DNA of 64,000 bases from Variovorax sp. SG517 (GTDB lineage Bacteria > Pseudomonadota > Gammaproteobacteria > Burkholderiales > Burkholderiaceae_C), in NCBI RefSeq assembly GCF_013376045.1, contig NZ_JABMJG010000001.1, positions 682,001-746,000 on the forward strand. Direction: 5' to 3'. The position numbers were made by a program, and so were the translations under genes. The notes beneath the pieces are model-generated. The model saw nothing but the letters and a program-made list of their open reading frames with translations, ran no database searches and was not told the DNA's origin. Shown in pieces: positions 1-8,025 of this stretch. The number at the start of each line of letters is the position of its first letter. Within the stretch, counting starts at the first letter, position 1.

Positions 1-354
1 TTGCACCAGCGCCGTGAAGGCCGATGAGCCGGCGTCAGGCGTGGATTGCGCGGAGGCCACGTACTCGACGCGCCGCAGCTCTGAAGCCGCGAAGAAGAAG
101 GTCGGCTCGAACAGCAGGCCCGCCATCTCGACCGGCGCCGCGCGCCATGAGCCCACGAGGCCGCCGCTCAGGCGCTGCGGCCTCTGCACCCGCTCGGCGG
201 CGGGCAGCGCGGCCTGAAGTTCCTCCGCCGACATGCCGAGCCGCACGCCGGGCGGCAGGGCCTGCGCGTGCACGGCTGCCGCAGCGAAAAGAGCAGCGCT
301 CATGGCGAGCGCACGAAGAAGGATCGAGGGAGAAGGAAGTCGCACGTCGGGCAT
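1..354 (-). CDS. Hypothetical exported protein (3' end beyond the window)
   Basis: The frame is open on the minus strand from an ATG at 354 to the window edge (118 codons seen, no stop). The N-terminus reads as a signal peptide: a basic start, then hydrophobic Ala/Leu-rich residues, ending with a VHAQA cleavage site near residue 32. An alternative ATG at 303 would shorten the basic region. The mature part has no motif I recognise; it contains the phrases LGMSAEELQAALP and PVEMAGLLFEPTFFF, which suggest a small periplasmic domain. It may be read with the two minus-strand genes upstream (512-1359), 157 bases away. Function unknown. Confidence 0.6.
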   Translation of the reverse strand, partial: MPDVRLPSPSILLRALAMSAALFAAAAVHAQALPPGVRLGMSAEELQAALPAAERVQRPQRLSGGLVGSWRAAPVEMAGLLFEPTFFFAASELRRVEYVASAQSTPDAGSSAFTALVQ

Positions 355-511
355 CGGGAGGAAGGAAGGCGGCGGCAGCGTGGGACCGCAAGTATCGCGC
401 GGAGTTCCGATGCGCCGCCGCGCCCGTCCATCAGTCCTCGATGAAGACCTCTTCATGGAGGCGCGGCCGCTTCATTACCGTTCGTCCATGTTGGATTGCC
501 GGGCGCCAGGC

Positions 512-1123
512 TCAGGCCAGCAGCGGCAGCCGCAGCGTGAGCCCCAGCACGCCGCCCTCGCGGGGCGCCGAGTAGATGCGCCCGCCGTGGTGTCCCGCGA
601 TGCGCTCGCAGGCCCTGGCACTGGCCGCCACGGCTGCGGAGAGCTTGCTGTCGAAGAACCTTGCGAGCGGCGGATGCGCGTCGACGGCGTCGAGGTCGCG
701 CCAGTGGATCACCGCCTGCTGGCCGTCGGCATGCGCCGAGACCTGAAGCGTCGAGCCGGTGCGCATCACGCTGGCCGCGTAGGCCGTGACCTTCGCGAGC
801 AGTTCGCGCAATTCGGCCTCGATCGCGAACACGCGCACCGCTTCCTGCGGCAGCCGGATGTCGACGCGGATGGTCTTGGCATCGGCCCCGGCCTCGGCGA
901 AAGCCGCATCGAGCAGCGACCGAATGTCCTGCGCCCGGCTCTCGACCAGGCGCTGCCGCGCTTCCTCGCGCGCCTGCTGCGCGGACTCGCGAGCCTTCGC
1001 GCCCTGGCGCAGGTTGGCGACGAACAGCGAGAACATCGTGCCGACCACGCCGCCGAGCCCCAGCAGGATCACCCCGGCGATGACGGCCCCGAGGTTGCCC
1101 GATTGCAACTGCGCCCCGCTCAT
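512..1123 (-). CDS. Membrane-anchored degenerate histidine-kinase-like ATPase-fold protein
   Basis: 203 residues. One N-terminal membrane segment (about residues 10-33, glycine/valine-rich) is followed by a charged helix (about 35-60) and a region whose end, ERIAGHHGGRIYS...GLTLRLPL, matches the last strands of histidine-kinase ATPase domains. There is no phospho-acceptor His box, no clear N-box Asn and no DxGxG motif, so catalysis is doubtful. The start is set by a TGATG overlap with the lipoprotein stop (1123-1125), which implies translational coupling. A longer upstream extension of the frame would overlap the lipoprotein gene and is unlikely. Perhaps a pseudo-kinase or a scaffold; role unknown. 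Confidence 0.65.
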   Translation of the reverse strand: MSGAQLQSGNLGAVIAGVILLGLGGVVGTMFSLFVANLRQGAKARESAQQAREEARQRLVESRAQDIRSLLDAAFAEAGADAKTIRVDIRLPQEAVRVFAIEAELRELLAKVTAYAASVMRTGSTLQVSAHADGQQAVIHWRDLDAVDAHPPLARFFDSKLSAAVAASARACERIAGHHGGRIYSAPREGGVLGLTLRLPLLA

Positions 1124-1359
1124 CAGCGCGCTCCCGGAGGCTGCGGTCCGGGTTCGCCCGGCACCCCGCGCGCGCAGCTTTGCGGCACGGGGGCACCCTC
1201 GGCGGGGCACATGCCCCATCCGGGAGGCGGCGGCCTGCGGGCGTCGCCGAAGAGCATCGGCGGGGGCGGACGATAGGGCATGGGTGACGGGGGAAGCACG
1301 ATGCAGCCGGTCAGCCCGAAGGACGCCAGTGCGCCCGCGAGGAGTCGGATTCGGTTCAT
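1123..1359 (-). CDS. Small proline-rich lipoprotein
   Basis: 78 residues. The N-terminus MNRIRLLAGALASFGLTGC is a type II signal peptide with the lipobox LTGC, so Cys19 should be lipidated. The mature part is rich in Pro and Gly (PPSPMPYRPPPP, EPGPQPPGA) with two further cysteines, and has no recognisable domain. The stop codon overlaps the start of the next gene by one base (TGATG), making a two-gene coupled unit. It lies just beyond the predicted terminator of the porin at 1467-2624, so it probably has its own promoter in 1360-1400. Function unknown. Confidence 0.65.
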   Translation of the reverse strand: MNRIRLLAGALASFGLTGCIVLPPSPMPYRPPPPMLFGDARRPPPPGWGMCPAEGAPVPQSCARGVPGEPGPQPPGAR

Positions 1360-1401
1360 TGGTCGAGGTTCGATGCTGGATGAATGAAGGCGTGGAAAGC
1401 G

Positions 1402-1454
1402 AAAAAGCCGCGCGGAAGAAAAAGGGCAGCGCATGCCCCTTCCTCCCGCGCGGC
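1402..1454 (-). terminator. Rho-independent terminator of porin copy A
   Basis: Read on the minus strand, the arms at 1446-1454 and 1407-1415 (GCCGCGCGG and its complement) pair perfectly over 9 bp, with further pairing inside. The 3' arm is followed directly by five T's (complement of 1402-1406). It lies 13 bases past the porin stop codon. Confidence 0.75.
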
Positions 1455-1466
1455 GCGCGTCCGTCG

Positions 1467-2624
1467 TCAGAACGCGTGGCGGATACCGAAGTCGTAGCCG
1501 GTGGAAGAACGCGGCAGGCCCGTGTAGCCCGTGCCCGTGCTGCCGTAGCCCGTCGTGCTCGCCGACACCAGGCTGCCCGTGTAGTTCGCGTCGTTGCGGT
1601 TGTTCACCCGCGCCACCGTCGCATACAGCGCCGTGCGCTTGGACAGGTTGTGCACGTAGCCGATCGCGAACTTGCGCGCCAGCGGGTCCTCGCCCGTGAT
1701 GCCCGCCCCGCCCTCGTTGTAGCGAACCTGCGAGTACGACGCGCGGATCAGCCCCGCGCCCACCGGCACGGTCGCGCCGATCAGGTAGCCGTTGTAGCTG
1801 TCGTGCGTGTTGCCCAGCGCCGTGTCGAACTTGTTCTTCACGTTCGACAGCTCCCCGAACAGCTTCACCGGACCGAAGTCGTACGAAGCACCCAGGTTGA
1901 TGGTCTGCACCTTGCGCTCCAGCGTGGTGGTGTCCGCCGCGATGCTCTGGCCCACGCCCAGGGCGACGTCCAGCGGGCCGTTGGCGTAGCCGAAGCGACC
2001 GCCGACGTAGCGGCCTGCACTGCTGCTGGTGGCAGCCGTGGTGCTGGTCGCGTCCGTGCTGGTGTTCTCGTGCAGCGCGTACTGGAACTGGCCATAGAAG
2101 CCGCCCAGGTTCGGCGGCAGGAAGTAGCCGATCGAGTTGCTCGCGCGCACGTAGTTGGTGTTGTTGATGGTGGCGTTGCCGCTGACGGTGCTGATGACGT
2201 TGGTGCCCGAGCCGTTGGTGCCGAACGGGTCGAAGACGGTGTCGTTCCAGAAGGTGGGCGTGTAGTCGCGGCCCAGGCGCAGCTCGCCGAAGCCACCCGA
2301 CAGGCTCACGGTGGAGCGGCGCGCGAAGGTGGAGATGCCGGTGGCGCCGTCGTCGTTGGTGATGGGCGCTTCGAGCCAGAAGCTCGCTGCAAGCCCGCCG
2401 CCGAGGTCTTCGGTGCCGCGAAAGCCGATGCGGCTGGAGTTGTAGGCGGAGTTGCCCAGGCTGGTCTTGCTTTGCTTGACGGACGCTCCGGTGATGGCGT
2501 CGCGCGAGGTCGTCGACTGGTAGGTCAGGCCGGCGTCCACGACGCCGAACAACGTGACTGACGATTGGGCAGAAGCCAGGCCGCAGACGGCCAGGGCGGC
2601 GAATGCCGTGAGGGTTTTCTTCAT
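1467..2624 (-). CDS. Gram-negative trimeric porin (Omp32 type), copy A
   Basis: 385 residues. A classical signal peptide (MKKTLTAFAALAVCGLASA) is cleaved before Gln20. The mature chain shows alternating beta strands, for example SRIGFRGTEDLGGGLAASFWLE and ELRLGRDYTPTFWNDTVFDPFG, and ends in Phe (GIRHAF), the C-terminal signature for BAM-mediated insertion. Length and strand pattern fit the 16-stranded general porins of Burkholderiales. It is a passive outer-membrane channel for small, mostly anionic solutes by family knowledge. The ribosome site GGAGAACC lies 5 bases before the ATG. Its translation is identical to that of the gene at 31433-32590. It diverges from the NERD gene at 2826. Confidence 0.93.
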   Translation of the reverse strand: MKKTLTAFAALAVCGLASAQSSVTLFGVVDAGLTYQSTTSRDAITGASVKQSKTSLGNSAYNSSRIGFRGTEDLGGGLAASFWLEAPITNDDGATGISTFARRSTVSLSGGFGELRLGRDYTPTFWNDTVFDPFGTNGSGTNVISTVSGNATINNTNYVRASNSIGYFLPPNLGGFYGQFQYALHENTSTDATSTTAATSSSAGRYVGGRFGYANGPLDVALGVGQSIAADTTTLERKVQTINLGASYDFGPVKLFGELSNVKNKFDTALGNTHDSYNGYLIGATVPVGAGLIRASYSQVRYNEGGAGITGEDPLARKFAIGYVHNLSKRTALYATVARVNNRNDANYTGSLVSASTTGYGSTGTGYTGLPRSSTGYDFGIRHAF

Positions 2625-2637
2625 TCAGGGTTCTCCG
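1467..2637 (-). repeat. 1.17-kb direct repeat, copy A (porin gene)
   Basis: The segment matches 31433-32603 in the same orientation. By eye only three differences were found, all within the last 100 bases of the coding sequence and all silent. Identity starts exactly at the stop codon and ends about 13 bases upstream of the ATG; both flanks then diverge. Confidence 0.9.
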
Positions 2638-2678
2638 GTTGCAGCGGCTCTCCATCGAGCAGCCGACACGCATGGTCC

Positions 2679-2697
2679 CGTTCAAATTCGGAGGAAT
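2679..2697 (-). promoter_or_regulatory. Candidate tandem response-regulator site, porin A
   Basis: The minus strand reads ATTCCTCC-GAA-TTTGAACG, about 55 bases upstream of the porin start. It corresponds to the sites at 3550, 6286, 32655 (minus) and 32755: two half-sites with an 11-bp period, as OmpR-family regulators prefer. The surrounding intergenic DNA differs from that of porin B, while this block is kept. The assignment is an inference from repetition within the window. On the plus strand GGAGG could also act as a ribosome site for a short frame. Confidence 0.4.
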
Positions 2698-2825
2698 CTT
2701 GTGGTTGCCCACTGCCTTGCGAGAACTGTTGTTTGCACGCAAACCGCATGCACCACCGAAGGAAACACCTCGCACAAGAAGTCTCCGAAAAGCCGCGCGA
2801 TGCTCGGCGGCCGAAGGAGCCTTCC

Positions 2826-3494
2826 ATGACCATTGCCCTGCCAAGCAATACCGCCACAACGCTGGGTGTGCAGCAACTCGCCAACGCGTTCGGCCCCACC
2901 TTTTCGTACCTGCGCATTCTTCGCAACCTCATCATCCCGATGCCAGAGGGGCACACGGTGCCCACGGCGCGCATCGACGCGGTGCTCGTGTGCGAGACCG
3001 GCGTGTATCTCTTCGAGATCAAGGCATGGCGCAATGCGTTCGTCTACCGAAAGAAGGCGGAGCAGTCGCCGCCGCGCTGGTTTCTGCGCCTGCATGGCGA
3101 CAAGAGTGCGCGCGAGGTGAAAGACCCCGCGTGGCAGGGCGGACGCAAGACCTCGCAGCTGCGCGCCCTGCTGTGCGACGAGTTGCGGCTGCAGTACTTC
3201 GTGCTCCTGCCCTGCGAGGGCATCGAGCTCGAGGGCGTGATGCCGGCGGCCGTGATCACGCAGCAGGACCTGCCCTACATCGCGCGCCTTGTGCGCAACA
3301 ACGGCCGCCTCGCGCGCAACTACCCGCTGCTGGACGAACGCGCCGTCGACCGCACGGTGGAGCGCCTGCTCGAGATACAGGGCGACCTGAGGATCGACGA
3401 CCACCTGCGCAACTGCCGCGAAAGAAGCGCCCAGTTGCCGGAAGCCGTCGCGATGCCGGCATGGGCTGCTCCCAACGCAATGGGGTTGCAGTAG
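2826..3494 (+). CDS. NERD-domain protein, copy A
   Basis: 222 residues, cytoplasmic, no signal peptide. Residues about 25-150 carry a nuclease-related (NERD) pattern: TARIDAVLV (Asp51) followed by YLFEIKAW (Glu64, Lys66), the D...ExK arrangement of restriction-endonuclease folds. Family members are suspected nucleases or nucleic-acid-binding proteins; activity is unproven. The ATG at 2826 is chosen because AAGGAG lies 6 bases upstream. It diverges from the porin and is 87 bases ahead of the bamA-like gene. Clearly related to the protein at 33878-34642 (shared REVKDPAWQ, RKT, QYFVLLP, GVMP, QDLPYIAR, RNNGR), which sits in the same place beside the second porin. Confidence 0.8.
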   Translation: MTIALPSNTATTLGVQQLANAFGPTFSYLRILRNLIIPMPEGHTVPTARIDAVLVCETGVYLFEIKAWRNAFVYRKKAEQSPPRWFLRLHGDKSAREVKDPAWQGGRKTSQLRALLCDELRLQYFVLLPCEGIELEGVMPAAVITQQDLPYIARLVRNNGRLARNYPLLDERAVDRTVERLLEIQGDLRIDDHLRNCRERSAQLPEAVAMPAWAAPNAMGLQ

Positions 3495-3549
3495 GCAAGG
3501 CCGAGGCAAAGACCCCGAGCGTGCCGGGGCGGGCGGGGAAAAGTCCCAA

Positions 3550-3568
3550 ATTTCTCCGACATTGGCGG
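3550..3568 (+). promoter_or_regulatory. Candidate tandem response-regulator site, bamA-like gene
   Basis: ATTTCTCC-GAC-ATTGGCGG lies 13 bases before the ATG at 3582. It has the same first half-site and the 11-bp period seen at 6286, 32755 and, reversed, before both porins. Its nearness to the start would place bound regulator over the ribosome-binding region, so it could be repressive. Confidence 0.35.
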
Positions 3569-3581
3569 GAACCATGCGCCG

Positions 3582-5984
3582 ATGCAGTTTCCCAAGTCAC
3601 TCGCAGCTGCAGCCGCGCTGCTTGCCTCCATTGCCGCTTCTCCCGCCTGGGCATTCGATCCGTTCACCATCGGGGACATCCGGCTCGAGGGCCTGCAGCG
3701 CGTCGAACCCGGCACCGTCTTCGCCACCATGGGCCTGCGGGCCGGCGACACCTACAGCGACGAGCGCGGCAGCGCCGCCATCCGCGAGCTGTTCAAGCTC
3801 GGGCTCTTCAAGGACGTACGCATCGACGTAAACGGCAACGTGCTGGTCGTGGTCGTGGAAGAACGCCCGAGCATCGCCGAGGTCGACTTCGCGGGCACCA
3901 AGGAATTCGACAAGGCCGCGCTGCAGAAGGCGCTGCGCGAGATCGGGCTGGCCGAGGGGCAGGCCTACGACAAGGCGCTGGCCGACCGCGCCGAGCAGGA
4001 GCTCAAGCGGCAGTACATCGGCCGCAGCCTCTACAACGCCGAGGTCGTCACCACCGTCACGCCGCTGGAGAAGAATCGCGTGAACCTGACCTTCACGGTG
4101 ACGGAGGGCGAGCCCGCGCGCATCAAGGAAGTGCACGTGGTCGGCAACAGGGCCTTCAGCGAGAGCACGCTGCTGGACCTGTTCGACCAGGACACGGGCG
4201 GCTGGCTCGACTGGTACACCAAGTCCAACCAGTACTCGCGCACCAAATTCAACGGCGACCTGGAGACGCTGCGCTCCTACTACATCACGCGCGGCTACCT
4301 GGAGTTCCGCATCGACTCGACGCAGGTCGCCATTTCGCCCGACCGGCAGACGCTGACTCTCACGATCAACATCACCGAAGGCGAGAAGTTCGTGGTGGCC
4401 GGCGTGAAGCTCGCGGGCGACTACATGGGCCGCGAGGACGAGTTCAAGACGCTCGTGACCATCCGCCCCGGCAGGCCCTACAACGGCGAGGACGTGGCCG
4501 CCACCACCAAGGCCTTCACCGACTACTTCGGCACCTTCGGCTATGCCTTCGCGCGCGTGAAGGCCGAGCCGGAGATCGACCGGCAGAACAACCGCGTGAC
4601 GCTGGTGCTCAGGGCGGAGGCCTCGCGCCGCGCCTACGTGCGGCGCATCAACATCGGCGGCAACGCCAGGACGCGCGACGAGGTGATCCGCCGCGAGTTC
4701 CGCCAGTACGAGGGCGCCTGGTACGACGGCAACAAGATCCGCGCCTCGCGCGACCGCGTGGACCGCCTGGGCTTCTTCACCGACGTGAGCGTCGATACCG
4801 TCGACGTGCCCGGCTCGCCCGACCAGGTCGACCTGGCGGTGACCGTGGCCGAGAAGCCGACCGGCTCGCTGCAGCTGGGCGCGGGCTACTCCTCCACCGA
4901 CAAGGTCTCGCTGACCTTCGGCATCACGCAGGAGAACGTGTTCGGCAGCGGCAACTACCTGGGGCTGAACGTGAACACCAGCTCGTACAACCGCACCATC
5001 TCGCTGACGGCCACCGACCCGTACTTCACGAAAGACGGCATCTCGCGCACGCTGAACGTGTTCCACACCACCACGCGCCCCTACTACGAGGCCGACGGCA
5101 ACTACAAGCTCGCAAGCGACGGCGGCTCGGTGCGCTTCGGCTTCCCGGTGGGCGAGCAGGACACGGTGTTCCTGGGCATCGGGCTGGAGCGCTGGTCGTT
5201 CACGCCGGGCACCAACGGCACCTACACGCTGGTCGACGGCTCGTACGTGTACACCGCCACGCCACAGGCCTACCTCGACTACTTCAAGTGCACGGGCACC
5301 GCGCCGAGCGTGAGCTGCGCCAAGTCGAGCATGATCGCCATCCCCGCCACGCTGGGCTGGTCGCGCGACGACCGCGACAGCGCGCTGGTGCCCACGCGCG
5401 GCCGCCTGCAGAGCGCCAACCTCGAGATGGGCGTGGGCAGCGAGCTGCGCTACCTGAAGACCAACTACCAGTACCAGCAGTATTTCCCGCTGTCCAAGCA
5501 GTACACGCTGGCCATCAACGGGCAGCTCGGCTATGCGCGCGCGCTGGGCGGCAGCACCTATCCGATCTTCAAGAACTTCTACGCCGGCGGCCTGGGCTCG
5601 ATCCGCGGCTTCGAGCAGAACTCGCTGGGCCCGGCCGACTCGGTGACGGGCGGCGCGCTCGGCGGCACGCGCAAGGCGATCTTCAACATGGAGTTCAGCA
5701 CGCCCTTCCCGGGTGCGGGCAACGACAAGACGCTGCGCCTGTACACCTTCCTCGACGCGGGCAACGTGTTCGCCGACCGCACCGCGAGCATGACGGACGC
5801 GCAGTGGAAGGCGCAGAACCGCCTGCGCGCCTCGGCGGGCATCGGCATCAGCTGGATCTCGCCGCTGGGACCGCTGCGGCTGGCCTACGCCGTGCCGCTG
5901 GTCTACCAGAAGGCCGACACCGCGAACAACATCGCGGCCGACCGCACCCAGCGCTTCCAGTTCCAGATCGGAACCTCGTTCTGA
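3582..5984 (+). CDS. bamA: BamA-type outer-membrane assembly protein (Omp85 family), orphan paralogue
   Basis: 800 residues, the usual BamA length. A signal peptide ends at PAWA-F (about residue 24). Five POTRA domains follow (about 25-420), beginning FTIGDIRLEGLQRVEPGTVF. The rest is the Omp85 beta-barrel with the conserved lid-loop motif IRGF near residue 674 and C-terminal Phe (IGTSF). The family folds and inserts outer-membrane beta-barrel proteins, including porins. Canonical betaproteobacterial bamA lies beside rseP, ompH and lpxD; none is here, so this is probably a second copy. It instead sits between a NERD gene and a two-component system, close to a porin. A candidate regulator site overlaps its leader (3550-3568). 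Confidence 0.88.
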   Translation: MQFPKSLAAAAALLASIAASPAWAFDPFTIGDIRLEGLQRVEPGTVFATMGLRAGDTYSDERGSAAIRELFKLGLFKDVRIDVNGNVLVVVVEERPSIAEVDFAGTKEFDKAALQKALREIGLAEGQAYDKALADRAEQELKRQYIGRSLYNAEVVTTVTPLEKNRVNLTFTVTEGEPARIKEVHVVGNRAFSESTLLDLFDQDTGGWLDWYTKSNQYSRTKFNGDLETLRSYYITRGYLEFRIDSTQVAISPDRQTLTLTINITEGEKFVVAGVKLAGDYMGREDEFKTLVTIRPGRPYNGEDVAATTKAFTDYFGTFGYAFARVKAEPEIDRQNNRVTLVLRAEASRRAYVRRINIGGNARTRDEVIRREFRQYEGAWYDGNKIRASRDRVDRLGFFTDVSVDTVDVPGSPDQVDLAVTVAEKPTGSLQLGAGYSSTDKVSLTFGITQENVFGSGNYLGLNVNTSSYNRTISLTATDPYFTKDGISRTLNVFHTTTRPYYEADGNYKLASDGGSVRFGFPVGEQDTVFLGIGLERWSFTPGTNGTYTLVDGSYVYTATPQAYLDYFKCTGTAPSVSCAKSSMIAIPATLGWSRDDRDSALVPTRGRLQSANLEMGVGSELRYLKTNYQYQQYFPLSKQYTLAINGQLGYARALGGSTYPIFKNFYAGGLGSIRGFEQNSLGPADSVTGGALGGTRKAIFNMEFSTPFPGAGNDKTLRLYTFLDAGNVFADRTASMTDAQWKAQNRLRASAGIGISWISPLGPLRLAYAVPLVYQKADTANNIAADRTQRFQFQIGTSF

Positions 5985-6002
5985 GCCTCGGGAGTCCTGG
6001 CC

Positions 6003-6033
6003 GCGGCCTGCGCGGTCAGCGGCAGCAGGCCGC
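6003..6033. terminator. Hairpin between convergent genes
   Basis: GCGGCCTGC (6003-6011) pairs perfectly with GCAGGCCGC (6025-6033) across a 13-base loop. It lies between the bamA-like stop at 5984 and the stop of the minus-strand small gene at 6069. No T-run follows, so termination efficiency is uncertain. Confidence 0.4.
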
Positions 6034-6068
6034 TGCGCCGGCAAGTGCCGGGGAATCGGCGCGAGCCG

Positions 6069-6251
6069 TCATGGATTGCGCTGTTCCTTTTCTTCCGCCG
6101 CATCAGGCGGCGAGGGCGGCGAGGGCCGCGTGGCCCGGCCTTCCGCCCAGAAGACGATCAGCGCCCAGGCCTGGGCGAGCAGCCAGAAAAACACCGTGAT
6201 CGCCAGCAGCAGCGGCAGGGGCAGGTCCATGTGCGCAGTCATGGGTCGCAT
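6069..6251 (-). CDS. Small single-pass membrane protein
   Basis: 60 residues from the ATG at 6251; other in-frame starts lie at 6242 and 6230. One strongly hydrophobic helix, LPLPLLLAITVFFWLLAQAW, is followed by a short charged tail ending KEQRNP. No family recognised. It diverges from the sensor kinase gene, and a 9-bp inverted repeat (6268-6293) lies between the two, so the two genes probably share a regulator. A small membrane partner of the kinase is possible but unproven. No clear ribosome site decides the start. Confidence 0.5.
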   Translation of the reverse strand: MRPMTAHMDLPLPLLLAITVFFWLLAQAWALIVFWAEGRATRPSPPSPPDAAEEKEQRNP

Positions 6252-6267
6252 CGTGCGGGCCGATCGC

Positions 6268-6304
6268 GGAGAAATGATGGAGAACATTTCTCCCAGATTC
6301 CTCC
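6268..6304 (+). promoter_or_regulatory. Inverted repeat plus tandem motif between small gene and kinase operon
   Basis: GGAGAAATG (6268-6276) and CATTTCTCC (6285-6293) form a perfect 9-bp inverted repeat with an 8-base spacer. The right arm continues into a tandem site, ATTTCTCC-CAG-ATTCCTCC (6286-6304), with an 11-bp period. It is the best copy of the motif also found near 2679, 3550, 32655 and 32755. Its place upstream of the kinase/regulator operon suggests autoregulation. Confidence 0.5.
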
Positions 6305-6402
6305 ACATTCGGCCGCGATGATCGGCTGCCGACCCACCCGGCCTCTCCCTCGCCCGTCCCGCCATGCATGCCGCAGAATGCGGCAATGCCTGCCCCGAGC
6401 CC

Positions 6403-8025
6403 ATGCCTCACCTGACCCTTTCCAGAAAGATCTTCCTCGCGCTGGCCGCGCTGTTGATCGTGCTGCTGATCAGTTTCGCGGGCCTGTCGATCATCGCGCT
6501 GCAGCGCGGCCTGGGCTCCTACGTGGCCGAGATCGAGATCCGGCGCATGGACTGGCTCGCGCAGCAGCTGCAGAAGTACCACGCCGCCAACGGCGACTGG
6601 AAGGGCCTGCACGACAACGACGACGCGTGGCACCGCCTGCAGATGGGCCGGATGGCCGCGGCGCTCGACAACGCGAGCGGCAGCGGCGACGAACGGCGGC
6701 TGCCGCCCTGGTACGAGTACCGCACCATGCGCGGGAATCCGCCGCCGGAAGGCGGCGCGGGCGCGGGCGACGGCGGCGCCGAGGGCGGCAGGCCGCCGCC
6801 CCCTCCACCGCCGCCGGACTCGGCGCTTTCGTCGCCCCAGCTCGAGCTGACGCCGCGCCGGCTGCCGACCATGCCTCCGCCGTGGTTCTTCCGCGATCCG
6901 CGCGACATGCCGGACTCCATCTTCCAGCGGCTGGCCCTGCTCGACGCGCACGGCGTACGCGTGGTGGGCGCCGAAGTCGACCTCGCGAACGCCGCGCGCA
7001 CGCCGATCCGCCGCGACCGCACCGTCATCGGCTACCTGGCGCTCACGCCCGTGCAGGGCCTGGAGAGCGAGGCCGACCGGGCCTTCGTCGCGCGGCAGTC
7101 CGGTGTGATCGTGCTCACCGGGCTGTGTGGCCTCGGCTTCGCGCTGGTGCTCTCGTGGCTGCTGGCGCGCCGCTGGTTCAAGCCCATCGACGAGCTCACC
7201 CAGGCCGCGCAGGACGTGGCGCGCGGCCGGCTCTCCACCCGCGTCGCGGTGCAGGGCTCGGACGAACTGGCGCTGCTGGGCCGCACCTTCAACGACATGG
7301 CACAGCGGCTGAACACGATGGAGGCATCGCGCCGCGCCTGGCTGGCCGACGCGGCCCACGAGCTGCGCACGCCGCTGGCCGCCATGCGCGCGGAGATCGA
7401 GGCGCTGCAGGACGGCGTGCGCACCTTCGACGAACGCACCGCCCTGCGGCTGCACCGCCAGGTGATCCGCCTGGGCCAGCTGGTCGACGACCTGCGCAGC
7501 AGCATGCGCGAGCCGCATAACGACTTGCCCACGGCCACCGTGTTTCCGCTGTCGCTGCTGAAGGAGGCGCTCGACCACACGCGCGACCGCTTCACGGCGC
7601 GCGGCATCACGGTGGACCGCCGCGCCATCGACCGCATCGGCGCGTCCGCGCAGCCCGCTGTCGAGGGCGACGCGCACCGGCTGCACCAGGTCTTCATGAA
7701 CCTGCTGGAGAACACGCTGGCCTACACCGACCAGGGCGGCGAGCTGCACATCGACCTCATGGTCGAGGGCGCGTGGACCGGCAACCGCCTCACGCTGGTG
7801 TTCGACGACAGCGCGCCGGGCGTGCCCGAGGCCGAGCTGCCGCGCCTCTTCGACCGGCTGTTCCGCGGCGAGACCTCGCGCAGCCGCGAGCTCGGCGGCT
7901 CGGGGCTGGGGCTTTCCATCTGCCGCGCGACCATCGAGGCGCACGGCGGCACGATCGACGCGTCGCCCTCGCCCCTGGGCGGCCTGCGCCTGACCATCAC
8001 CCTTCCACTGGCAGCATCGCCATGA
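6403..8025 (+). CDS. Membrane sensor histidine kinase (BaeS-like)
   Basis: 540 residues from the ATG at 6403 (13 further in-frame codons lie upstream to 6364). Order: membrane helix 1 (about 10-32), a periplasmic domain with a long Gly/Pro-rich linker containing eight prolines in a row, helix 2 (about 233-255), HAMP, dimerisation/phospho-acceptor box ADAAHELRTPLAA (His319), N-box NLLENTLAYT and G2 box GGSGLGLSIC. All catalytic boxes are present, so it should autophosphorylate and pass phosphate to the regulator at 8022. The stop overlaps that start (ATGA). The stimulus is unknown; the neighbours suggest envelope status. Confidence 0.9.
   Translation: MPHLTLSRKIFLALAALLIVLLISFAGLSIIALQRGLGSYVAEIEIRRMDWLAQQLQKYHAANGDWKGLHDNDDAWHRLQMGRMAAALDNASGSGDERRLPPWYEYRTMRGNPPPEGGAGAGDGGAEGGRPPPPPPPPDSALSSPQLELTPRRLPTMPPPWFFRDPRDMPDSIFQRLALLDAHGVRVVGAEVDLANAARTPIRRDRTVIGYLALTPVQGLESEADRAFVARQSGVIVLTGLCGLGFALVLSWLLARRWFKPIDELTQAAQDVARGRLSTRVAVQGSDELALLGRTFNDMAQRLNTMEASRRAWLADAAHELRTPLAAMRAEIEALQDGVRTFDERTALRLHRQVIRLGQLVDDLRSSMREPHNDLPTATVFPLSLLKEALDHTRDRFTARGITVDRRAIDRIGASAQPAVEGDAHRLHQVFMNLLENTLAYTDQGGELHIDLMVEGAWTGNRLTLVFDDSAPGVPEAELPRLFDRLFRGETSRSRELGGSGLGLSICRATIEAHGGTIDASPSPLGGLRLTITLPLAASP

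Noticed and set aside
2698..2829. Possible short leader frame starting GTG after GGAGG upstream of the NERD A gene (and a similar one after 32666)
   Set aside because: The GGAGG block is equally well explained as the reverse of the regulator motif; the two frames do not encode similar peptides beyond the first residues.
2639..6199. Open plus-strand frame of about 1190 codons through the NERD and bamA-like genes
   Set aside because: It is a second frame of both genes, Arg/Ala/Pro/Gly-rich, with no domain. The real frames show signal peptide and family motifs.
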